A stretch of 8,301 nucleotides of DNA from Chloroflexota bacterium. Its GTDB lineage: Bacteria; Chloroflexota; Anaerolineae; Anaerolineales; UBA4823. The position numbers and the translations under genes are program-made. Below are positions 1 to 6,296 of the stretch, piece after piece. Every line of letters begins with the position of its first letter. Position 1 is the stretch's first letter. The notes under the pieces are model-generated. The model was not told where the DNA came from and made no database searches. It was given only the letters and a program-made list of their open reading frames with translations. The stretch lies in the NCBI GenBank assembly GCA_012798185.1, contig JAAZNS010000371.1:1-8301 (forward strand). The letters are read 5' to 3'.

Positions 1-2
1 TC

Positions 3-617
3 GATAAGAATTTCTACGAGATTGCCTATGCCTTTAACCGACAGTTCGGAGAGAGCGGCATCTACCGCGGTTTACCCCTGTATAATTTTGCCGACAATCA
101 CGATGTCGACCGGGTCGCTAGCAAGCTGGATAATCCCGCCTACCTGACCACATTATGCGCCCTGCTGTTCACCATGCCGGGGATTCCATCGATTTATTAC
201 GGCAGCGAGTTTGGCATTACCGGGGAAAAAACCGATGGATCAGATACCGCGCTGCGACCCTGCTTAGACCTTCGGCAATTGCAAACTAACTGCCCCCAAC
301 CCCGCCTGCCGGCATGGATTGCCCGCCTGGCGCAGGTTCGCCGTCATACTCCTGCCCTTCGTTATGGCGATTACCACCAGCTCTACGTCAGTCACCAACA
401 ACTGGCGTTTCTGCGCCGTTTCGAAAAGGATATCACTATCGTGGTGATCAATGCTGCGCCTGAGACAGTGGATGTTTCTATCCCCTATCCCCTCGATCCT
501 GGAATTGGATTAAAAGAATTGCTCCAAAACGGCGAAATATCCTTAGCTGGCTCTTCCACCCTCACCATAACCATGCTTCCGAATTCGGCAAGCATTCTAA
601 ATTCCAGCTATCCATGA
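3..617 (+). CDS. GH13 alpha-amylase-family glycoside hydrolase, C-terminal part (5' truncated by window edge)
   Basis: The reading frame is open from the window edge and ends at TGA 615-617, leaving 204 residues of a longer enzyme that cleaves or rearranges alpha-glucosidic bonds. Residues 27-34 (YNFADNHD) match conserved GH13 region IV, in which the final Asp stabilises the transition state. The downstream segment from residue 58 (MPGIPSIYYGSEFG) is the typical end of the TIM barrel, beta-strand 8 and its loop. From about residue 98 the chain changes to a beta-rich stretch with the usual 'RHTPALRYGDY' lead-in, consistent with the C-terminal beta-sandwich domain. The nucleophile and acid/base regions lie upstream of the window, so the exact specificity (alpha-amylase, neopullulanase/cyclomaltodextrinase or another subfamily) cannot be set. 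No terminator is evident after the stop. Family assignment is firm; subfamily is open. Confidence 0.9.
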   Translation, partial: DKNFYEIAYAFNRQFGESGIYRGLPLYNFADNHDVDRVASKLDNPAYLTTLCALLFTMPGIPSIYYGSEFGITGEKTDGSDTALRPCLDLRQLQTNCPQPRLPAWIARLAQVRRHTPALRYGDYHQLYVSHQQLAFLRRFEKDITIVVINAAPETVDVSIPYPLDPGIGLKELLQNGEISLAGSSTLTITMLPNSASILNSSYP

Positions 618-683
618 CAACCTTTGATCTACTCAATATAATTTTTATCGCCAGAGCGATTGCCAATCCGCAATTCAAGGGGT

Positions 684-696
684 ATGATTGATCAAT
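684..696. repeat. Direct repeat copy 1, ATGATTGATCAAT, with a 10-base palindrome
   Basis: This 13-base sequence recurs exactly at 759-771, 75 bases downstream. It contains the self-complementary ATTGATCAAT. A related 11-mer, TGATCGATCAA, occurs upstream of the methyltransferase gene at 4584-4594. The position overlaps the -35 of a possible promoter, which would suit an operator. No regulator is encoded nearby, so the function is inference. Confidence 0.55.
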
Positions 697-716
697 ATTC
701 GGAATATCAATAAATA
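688..716 (+). promoter_or_regulatory. Possible sigma70-type promoter for the acylase gene
   Basis: TTGATC at 688-693 resembles a -35 box and is followed, after a 17-base spacer, by TAAATA at 711-716, a poor -10 match. The -35 lies inside the first palindromic repeat, so a protein bound there would block it. The match is weak and AT-rich DNA produces such pairs by chance. Confidence 0.25.
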
Positions 717-758
717 ATTTTTTCGATATCCGATCGTCTTTAATTTACGATTGAAAGA

Positions 759-771
759 ATGATTGATCAAT
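759..771. repeat. Direct repeat copy 2, ATGATTGATCAAT, just before the acylase start
   Basis: This is an exact copy of the element at 684-696. It ends three bases before the ATG at 775 and covers the place where a ribosome binding site should be. A protein bound here, or pairing between copies in the transcript, could affect expression of the acylase. Confidence 0.55.
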
Positions 772-774
772 CCG

Positions 775-3153
775 ATGAATAAACCCCTTTCCCATTTACT
801 TGTTCCCATATTAAAACTTCTCGCCCGCACTCGCCTGCCTGAAACCAGCGGGCAGGTTGTACTAACTGGCTTGAACCACCAGGTTGAAACATTCTTTGAC
901 CAATGGGGGGTGCCGCACATCTATGCCCGCGATATCCATGATGCTGCCTTTACCCAGGGATATATCCATGCCAGCGAGCGGTTATTTCAAATGGATTTCA
1001 ACCGCCGTCTGGTAGCAGGCAGACTTTCCGAGATTTTGGGCGAGGTTTCTGTGCCGCTCGACCGCTGGATGCGCACCCTGGGGATGCGCCGGTCAGCCGT
1101 TGACGGAGTGAATCATTTGCTACCGGAAACCCTCTCCCTTTTAGAAGCCTATTCAGCCGGGATCAATGCCTTCATCGTAAAAGGACGCCTTCCCCTCGAG
1201 TTTACGTTGCTGCGCTATCAGCCCGAACCCTGGCAGCCCGTAGACTGTGCGGCATGGACAAAGATGATGGCATGGACGCTTTCGGTCAACTGGGAAACGG
1301 AGCTGCTACGCGCCCATCTGGTCGAACGCCTGGGAGCGGAAAAAGCTGCCCAGCTCGAACCGCCCTATTTCGAACGCTATCCTTATATCGTGCCGCCCGG
1401 TGTGGATTACTCGGTCATTTGTGACCATGCCTTACGCCGCCAGGATTTCTACCGGCGCTACACCGGTCCTAATGCAGGCTACGGTGTGGGAAGTAATAAT
1501 TGGGTAATTGCCGGCTCGCGCACTGCCTCAGGTAAACCACTCCTGGCAAACGATATGCACCTGGCAATGACCATCCCCAGTATCTGGTTCGAGAATCACT
1601 TGTGTGCGCCTAATTTTCAGGTGACGGGAGTGTCCTTCCCCGGAATACCTGGTGTGATCGCCGGGCATAATGGACGTGTCGCCTGGGGTTTCACAAACGG
1701 TTTCCCCGATGTGCAGGATTTGTACATCGAGCATTTACACCGCCGCGATGACGGTGGTGTCCAATATGAGTTCAAAGGCAAGTGGATGGATGCCCGGGTA
1801 GTGAATGAGACCATCTATATAAAAGGCGGGCAAAGTGTAACCGAAGAAGTAATCATCACCTGTCACGGTCCGATCATCAACAATTTGGCGCCCGATCTGG
1901 CTGGCGAACTGCCGCTTGCCATGCGCTGGACTGCTCTGGAACCAGATCGTATGCTGGATGGCATCTCGGCAATGAACCGCGCCCGCAATTGCACCGAATT
2001 CCGCGAAGCCCTGCGCAATTGGGCAGTTCCCGTCCAGAACACGGTCTATGCCGATATCGATGGGAATATCGGTTACAGCTTTCCCGGCAAAGTGCCCATC
2101 CGTCATCAAGGCGATGGACGGCTGCCGGTGCCAGGTTGGACTGGTGAATTTGAGTGGGATGGATACATCCCTTTCGAAGAACTGCCTCATCTTTACAATC
2201 CGTCAAAGGGGTATGTTGTTTCTGCCAATAACCGCGTGGTGGATGACGATTACCCCTACTTTATCACCCGTGATCACGTTATGGGTGACCGCGCCCAGCG
2301 CATCACCGAGATGATCGAGCAATTCAGTAAAATTGATCCTGCTATCGTTCAAACCATGCAATTCGACCAAATCTGTCCTTCAGCGCGAGAGATCGGGCAA
2401 TATTTACATACGTTAACATGCGACAATGCCGAGCTTTCCAAAATACTTGAATTATTCGGCGATTGGGATGGTCACCTCTCCGCAAACAGCCCGCAGGCTG
2501 CTATTTACGAAACTTTCGTCCCGCATATGATTCGTGCTGTCCTGTCGAATAAACTGGGCGACCTCACCGAACGCTACCTCGGCAGGGGTCCTACTCCTGT
2601 CCTGGCAGAAAACAGCATATTTGGTGACCGGGCATTGGAATGGTTGCAAAAAACACTCAGCGAGCCCCATTCTCATTGGTTCGACCAAGGACATGGCGAA
2701 ACACGCGACGATATGATGCGGATTGCACTGCGTCAAACGATCGATCTGCTCAAAGAAAAAATGGGCGCTAATCCCCAAGATTGGGCATGGGGGAAATTCC
2801 ACCATATGCGGTTCGCGCATTCATTGGGGCGGGTATCTCCCCTGGACTTGTTGTTCAACCGTGGTCCTTATCCTTTGGGGGGAGACTATAATACAGTATG
2901 GGCAACTGGAGCCAGTTATTTCAACCTGGAGTATGATGAAATCGTCGGCCCCCCCTTCCGCTTCATCGCTGATCTATCTGATTTAAACCACTGTTTTGGG
3001 TTGCTGGCGCCCGGTCAATCCGGCAATCCAGCCAGCCGTCACTTCGATGACCAGATCGACGCCTGGTTCAACAAAGGTTACTATCCTATGTATTTCAACC
3101 GGGAGGATGTGCAAAAGAACGCAAAAAGCAAGTTGGTGTTAAAAAGTGGGTAG
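775..3153 (+). CDS. Penicillin acylase (penicillin amidase) family Ntn-hydrolase
   Basis: The 792-residue protein belongs to the penicillin amidase family (N-terminal nucleophile hydrolases), which cut amide bonds in beta-lactams, acyl-homoserine lactones or other N-acyl compounds after self-processing into alpha and beta chains. The alpha-chain motifs WGVPHIYA (44-51) and QGYIHASERLFQMD (61-74) are clear. The autocleavage site is GYGVG|SNNW, with Ser240 as the new N-terminal nucleophile. The beta chain has GDGRLPVPGW (446-455), SANNR (483-487), whose Asn fits the oxyanion-hole position, and PLGGDYNTV (700-708). Length is normal. The N-terminus has only a short hydrophobic run (HLLVPILKLLA) and no clear cleavable signal, so export is uncertain. 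Start: ATG 775 is chosen by codon preference although it lacks a Shine-Dalgarno. TTG 763, four codons earlier, has a weak GAAAG at 753-757 and is a real alternative. The natural substrate is unknown. Confidence 0.93.
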   Translation: MNKPLSHLLVPILKLLARTRLPETSGQVVLTGLNHQVETFFDQWGVPHIYARDIHDAAFTQGYIHASERLFQMDFNRRLVAGRLSEILGEVSVPLDRWMRTLGMRRSAVDGVNHLLPETLSLLEAYSAGINAFIVKGRLPLEFTLLRYQPEPWQPVDCAAWTKMMAWTLSVNWETELLRAHLVERLGAEKAAQLEPPYFERYPYIVPPGVDYSVICDHALRRQDFYRRYTGPNAGYGVGSNNWVIAGSRTASGKPLLANDMHLAMTIPSIWFENHLCAPNFQVTGVSFPGIPGVIAGHNGRVAWGFTNGFPDVQDLYIEHLHRRDDGGVQYEFKGKWMDARVVNETIYIKGGQSVTEEVIITCHGPIINNLAPDLAGELPLAMRWTALEPDRMLDGISAMNRARNCTEFREALRNWAVPVQNTVYADIDGNIGYSFPGKVPIRHQGDGRLPVPGWTGEFEWDGYIPFEELPHLYNPSKGYVVSANNRVVDDDYPYFITRDHVMGDRAQRITEMIEQFSKIDPAIVQTMQFDQICPSAREIGQYLHTLTCDNAELSKILELFGDWDGHLSANSPQAAIYETFVPHMIRAVLSNKLGDLTERYLGRGPTPVLAENSIFGDRALEWLQKTLSEPHSHWFDQGHGETRDDMMRIALRQTIDLLKEKMGANPQDWAWGKFHHMRFAHSLGRVSPLDLLFNRGPYPLGGDYNTVWATGASYFNLEYDEIVGPPFRFIADLSDLNHCFGLLAPGQSGNPASRHFDDQIDAWFNKGYYPMYFNREDVQKNAKSKLVLKSG

Positions 3154-3311
3154 GAGTCAGGTATATTCATGGCAGGTGAACCTGTATATCTTACTCATTC
3201 TATTCATATTATGTGATTTTAAGATCTCTCATCTGATGATTATGTATTAAAGTCTTATTACAAAAAAATCTTGAACGTCCTGCTTATTCTATCCATCCTG
3301 TCATTATTTTT
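3154..3311. other. Intergenic spacer between acylase and Fe-S protein genes
   Basis: These 158 AT-rich bases show no gene, no GC-rich hairpin with a T tract and no strong promoter. A short interrupted palindrome CAGGT-GA-ACCTG lies at 3173-3184. Confidence 0.5.
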
Positions 3312-4271
3312 ATGAAAATTAATCTGATCGATAAACTAATCGCCCCATCCACCCGGCAGTTCTTCAAACAGGGCAGGAGTATTCCGGGTTACCGCTTTGT
3401 CGATTTTCTGCATGGCTTGATTTACGCTCGTTGGACATATCTTTATATTCGTCTTGGGATTGGTGAATCCCCCCTGGTAAAACGCTTTTCCCCGGCATTA
3501 GCCTGGCTGGGGGCACTGCTTGAGAAAATCATTATTCCCTCCGAAACGAGCACGAAGCAAATCACCTTCGCCGATACCTACCACGGAAAAGTTGTCCCAT
3601 TGGAAGCAGCCCGTCAACTGGTGACCATCAATGAGAATATTGCTCTGCCCAACCTCGAAAAGATCATTCCCTACCAATTGGCCCGCGACATCATTTTACA
3701 AAATCCCGATCACATTACCGTTCTGGATTGTCCTTGCCGCAGCGCCCGCTCCAACCCCTGCCTGCCGTTGGACGTTTGCCTGATCGTCGGGGAACCTTTC
3801 GCCAGCCTGGTTATCGAACACCACCCAAAGCGTTCACGGAGAATTACCAGTCAGGAAGCCCAAGATATCCTGCGCCAGGAAGACGAGCGCCATCATGTCC
3901 ACCATGCCTTTTTCAAAGACGCCATGCTGGGAAGATTTTATGCCATTTGCAATTGCTGCGCCTGCTGCTGCGGCGCCATGCAAGCACATAAAAACGGGAA
4001 TCCAATGTTGGCATCCAGCGGCTACATATGCCGGGTGGATGATAATTTATGTATGGCATGTGGAGAATGCACAGCAATATGCCAATTCAACGCGCTTTCT
4101 CTGGTTGAAATGACAATCCATATCGATGAGGCAAAATGTATGGGTTGCGGTATCTGTGTATCACAATGTTCTCAGGAAGCGCTGTCCTTGGTGCTGGCGC
4201 CAGAAAAAGACAAACCACTGGAAATCCTCCAGTTAATTGAAGAAATGTCACCGGCAATTCTTCCGCCTTAA
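3312..4271 (+). CDS. Cysteine-rich protein with C-terminal 2x[4Fe-4S] ferredoxin domain
   Basis: The 319-residue protein ends in a bacterial-type ferredoxin domain. Cluster motif 1 is C247-x2-C250-x2-C253-x3-C257 and motif 2 is C276-x2-C279-x2-C282-x3-C286. Both lack the Pro that often follows the fourth Cys. Upstream is a separate cysteine-rich region: C140-P-C142-R with C150 and C156, then the dense block CNCCACCC (213-220). These could bind a further cluster or metal, and the protein has 19 cysteines in all. The N-terminal 70 residues are partly hydrophobic and aromatic (FLHGLIYARWTYLYI, 32-46), perhaps for membrane or partner contact, but I see no definite transmembrane helix or signal peptide. 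I recall unnamed 4Fe-4S proteins of anaerobes with this layout; none has a role I can cite. An electron-transfer role is inferred. The start has no clear ribosome binding site, but the N-terminus reads naturally. No partner oxidoreductase is adjacent. Confidence 0.85.
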   Translation: MKINLIDKLIAPSTRQFFKQGRSIPGYRFVDFLHGLIYARWTYLYIRLGIGESPLVKRFSPALAWLGALLEKIIIPSETSTKQITFADTYHGKVVPLEAARQLVTINENIALPNLEKIIPYQLARDIILQNPDHITVLDCPCRSARSNPCLPLDVCLIVGEPFASLVIEHHPKRSRRITSQEAQDILRQEDERHHVHHAFFKDAMLGRFYAICNCCACCCGAMQAHKNGNPMLASSGYICRVDDNLCMACGECTAICQFNALSLVEMTIHIDEAKCMGCGICVSQCSQEALSLVLAPEKDKPLEILQLIEEMSPAILPP

Positions 4272-4558
4272 CAGCCAAAAGCTAAATCTTAAACATTAAC
4301 CATATCGGCATTCGTGCAGGAGCGCAAACCCAGCCTGGTGGTGCCGGTTTTCTCTTTGGTGAGGAAAACAAGCTTTCCACATAAAGAACTAATCGTCATT
4401 GGCAGGGCTTTTGGAGTATTTACTTTTGTTACAGGAGTAAAAGATAGAGAAACCAGATCAACAACACCGCCGCGATCGATAAGTGGAAAATTTGTGAATG
4501 TTATGATCATTTTTATTGTTGAACATTTTGGCGCCTCCATCGATTTTCCCATAATTAA

Positions 4559-4636
4559 TGGATTAATCCACCCTTTTCACCAATGATCGATCAACGTAAT
4601 TGATACCAATATAATCCCATAATACAGTAACACTGT
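4559..4636. promoter_or_regulatory. Palindrome cluster, candidate operator region
   Basis: Within 78 bases there are four inverted repeats: TGGATTAATCCA (4559-4570, 12-base perfect palindrome), TGATCGATCA (4584-4593, perfect), ATCAA-CGTAA-TTGAT (4590-4604) and ACAGT-AAC-ACTGT (4624-4636). A TATAAT hexamer lies at 4610-4615 between them, though without a convincing -35. The combination suggests binding sites for one or more dimeric regulators controlling transcription towards the methyltransferase operon. No protein is known to bind here. Confidence 0.35.
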
Positions 4637-4780
4637 CAAGGAAAATAAGGTAATGACGATTGGCTGACATGAAAATAATAAGATTAATGGGAAAGCAGGA
4701 AAGTAGAAAACAAATTCCCTTAAATTCCCGACTTCTTCAAAAAATGAGGTATTTTCGGCCGATTTTATTCGCCCGCCCTC

Positions 4781-4789
4781 TGCTATAAT
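4781..4789 (+). promoter_or_regulatory. Extended -10 promoter (TGCTATAAT) for the methyltransferase operon
   Basis: TGC-TATAAT is a perfect extended -10 element, 28 bases before the ATG at 4818. This would give a short leader of about 20 bases. The -35 region is poor (GATTTT at 4761-4766), as is common when the extended TG motif is present. It is the best promoter match in the window. Confidence 0.6.
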
Positions 4790-4805
4790 TGACCAAATTA
4801 CAATT

Positions 4806-4814
4806 AAGGAAGGG
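4806..4814 (+). promoter_or_regulatory. Ribosome binding site for the MttB-family gene
   Basis: AAGGAAGGG lies just before ATG 4818, with the AAGGA core seven bases upstream. This good match fixes the start of the methyltransferase gene. Confidence 0.7.
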
Positions 4815-4817
4815 AAT

Positions 4818-6230
4818 ATGGTACACCTCAACGTCCTCAACAACGAAGAAATCGAAGCTATTCACCAGGCAACACTCCGAGTATTGAATGAGACCGGCGT
4901 CATCTTAACCCAACTCGAAGGCAGGTCGTTTCTGCTGGATAATGGCGCCAAAGCCGAGGGAGACAGGGTCTTTCTACCCCCCGATTTGGTAGAAAAAGCT
5001 CTTAGCCATTGCGTGTCTCAGGTCCCAGTACGCGGTAGAAATGGAAAAGTCGAGGTTTTGGGAGATGGCAGCCTGCACTGGCACAACCTGGGCGGCGCAC
5101 CCAACATCTACGAACAAAATACCGGGATACGCCGCAAAGCAACTATCCAGGATGTTCAGGAAAGCACGCTCGTTATGGACGCGTTGGAATCCGTAACCAC
5201 CATCACCCCTATGTACACACCGCAGGACATCCCCGGTGAGGTGATGTCGCTTGCTATGTACCGTCATGCCTTGCCATTCACCACCAAACCGGTGCAAGGT
5301 CCCGGTGTGCAAACCAAAGCTGAAGTGCGTTACGCCGTCCAAATGGCTGCGGTTATTGGTGAACCGAAAGAAGTGCTCACGTTAGGCATCTCGCCAGTTA
5401 GCCCCCTGATTTTCCCGGATGATGTCGTAGAAGCAATTTTCGAAGCTGCCCGTTTGGGAATTGCCATTGGACCGCTGCCCTGTCCTACTGCCGGAACGAC
5501 TGCGCCGTTTTCCATATCAGGAGCAGTAACACAACAAAACGCCGAAGTGGTGACCGCTGTCGTGCTGGCGCAATTGGTGCAGCCTGGTTTGCCCATGGTG
5601 TATTGCGGCAGACTGGCAATGATGGATCCCCGCTCCGGTCAGGTGCTGAGCGGTGTGGAGAATGGTTTGGCTTCTGCAGCTACAGTGCATATCGCCCACC
5701 GTTATGGCTTGCCTGTTAATGTCTATGGATTTTCTACCAACGCCCACACCCTGGATATTCAAAGCGGTTACGAACGAGCTATCAATGCAATTATCCCGGC
5801 GCTAACCGGCGCCGATGAACTCTCCGGTATTGTAGAAATGGAAGTAGGCGTGATGGGTTCGCTGGCTCAGATCGTCTGCGATAACGAAATTGCTGCCAAC
5901 GTAATCCGCGCCCGTAGAGGTTTCGCTGCTGATCAACAGGCATTGGCGGCGGATGTGATCGCCAGCGCGATGCAGGGCAGCCGTAATTACCTTGGGCAAA
6001 AACATACCCGCGATTTCATGCGCTCCGGTGAATTGCTGATGACCCGCTTGGCAGACCGAAGAACATGGGATGCCTGGGAGCAAGATGAAAGACGAGGTAT
6101 CGCTGAACGAAGTCAGGCAGAAGCCGAGAGAATTCTACGGGAACATCAAGTGCCGCCATTGAGCGAAGCCCAGGAACGTGAATTGGACAAAATCATGGCT
6201 GCTGCAGAAAAAGAGCTGGTCAAGAAATAA
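4818..6230 (+). CDS. MttB-family (trimethylamine methyltransferase-like) protein, non-pyrrolysine
   Basis: The 470-residue protein matches the trimethylamine methyltransferase (MttB) superfamily, TIM-barrel enzymes that move a methyl group from a quaternary or tertiary amine to a cognate corrinoid protein. Recognisable features are the N-terminal helix region (NNEEIEAIHQATLRVLNETGV), the GTTAPFSISGAV segment (226-237, cf. the family's G-A-T-A-P pattern), the CGRLAMMDPRSGQ strand/loop (263-275) and the C-terminal YLGQKHTRDF (391-400). The frame has no internal TAG and ends in TAA, so it is not a pyrrolysine enzyme. It belongs with the larger non-Pyl branch that includes glycine betaine and proline betaine methyltransferases. 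It is cytoplasmic, with no signal peptide. The start is set by a strong Shine-Dalgarno. No corrinoid protein, MtqA/MtbA-like partner or reactivase is in the window. It is the first gene of a likely operon with proC. The substrate is unknown; trimethylamine itself is unlikely given the missing pyrrolysine. Confidence 0.9.
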   Translation: MVHLNVLNNEEIEAIHQATLRVLNETGVILTQLEGRSFLLDNGAKAEGDRVFLPPDLVEKALSHCVSQVPVRGRNGKVEVLGDGSLHWHNLGGAPNIYEQNTGIRRKATIQDVQESTLVMDALESVTTITPMYTPQDIPGEVMSLAMYRHALPFTTKPVQGPGVQTKAEVRYAVQMAAVIGEPKEVLTLGISPVSPLIFPDDVVEAIFEAARLGIAIGPLPCPTAGTTAPFSISGAVTQQNAEVVTAVVLAQLVQPGLPMVYCGRLAMMDPRSGQVLSGVENGLASAATVHIAHRYGLPVNVYGFSTNAHTLDIQSGYERAINAIIPALTGADELSGIVEMEVGVMGSLAQIVCDNEIAANVIRARRGFAADQQALAADVIASAMQGSRNYLGQKHTRDFMRSGELLMTRLADRRTWDAWEQDERRGIAERSQAEAERILREHQVPPLSEAQERELDKIMAAAEKELVKK

Positions 6231-6244
6231 TCGGCAAGATTTAT

Positions 6245-6265
6245 ATATGTCGATTTTTGACATAT
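6245..6265. promoter_or_regulatory. Inverted repeat ATATGTC-N7-GACATAT between mttB-family gene and proC
   Basis: Two perfect 7-base arms flank a loop GATTTTT, in the 66-base gap after the methyltransferase stop. There is no T tract after the stem, so it is not a typical terminator. It could be an operator or an RNA hairpin that adjusts expression of the downstream genes. Confidence 0.4.
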
Positions 6266-6286
6266 TAAGAAGGGATAATGAAAGTT

Positions 6287-6291
6287 GGAGG
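6287..6291 (+). promoter_or_regulatory. Ribosome binding site deciding the proC start
   Basis: GGAGG sits five bases before ATG 6297. A TTG at 6285 extends the frame by four codons, but it would place the Shine-Dalgarno inside the gene, so the ATG is chosen. Confidence 0.75.
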
Positions 6292-6296
6292 CGCAT

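Larger units (their letters stand above)
618..774. other. AT-rich intergenic spacer with repeated palindromes upstream of the acylase gene
   Basis: This 157-base stretch has no credible gene. It holds two copies of the 13-mer ATGATTGATCAAT (684-696 and 759-771), each containing the perfect palindrome ATTGATCAAT. An interrupted palindrome ATATTC-G-GAATAT sits at 695-707, and a short hairpin ATCGC-CAGA-GCGAT at 647-660 lacks a T tract. The crowding suggests a regulated promoter region for the downstream acylase. Two tiny frames start inside the repeats (MIDQYSEYQ at 684-713, MIDQSDE at 759-782); they share a start only because of the repeat and are not called as genes. Confidence 0.6.
4272..4817. 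other. 546-base region without a convincing gene; contains palindromes and the mttB-family promoter
   Basis: No frame here resembles a family I recognise. From about 4289 to 4586 both strands stay open in overlapping frames (90 codons on +, GTG start at 4314; 87 codons on -, 4552 to 4289). A well-spaced minus-strand Shine-Dalgarno (GGAGG, 4534-4538) precedes an ATG at 4526, but that frame stops after 22 codons at 4458. This could be a decayed gene or chance. The right half, 4559-4817, is strongly AT-rich and looks regulatory, ending in an extended -10 promoter and ribosome binding site for the methyltransferase gene. Confidence 0.5.

Noticed and set aside
647..660. Hairpin ATCGC-CAGA-GCGAT after the amylase gene as a terminator
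   Set aside because: The stem is only 5 bases and no T run follows; the T run lies upstream, on the wrong side for the + strand.
1735..2190. 151-codon open frame on the minus strand
   Set aside because: It lies wholly within the acylase gene, shows no recognisable motif and is explained by the strong codon pattern of the opposite strand.
3173..3184. CAGGT-GA-ACCTG as a terminator or operator
   Set aside because: It is a single short interrupted palindrome with no T tract and no promoter nearby, well within chance expectation.
4818..6230. Pyrrolysine (in-frame TAG) in the MttB homologue
   Set aside because: The frame has no internal TAG and terminates at TAA, so no read-through is needed to give a full-length protein.
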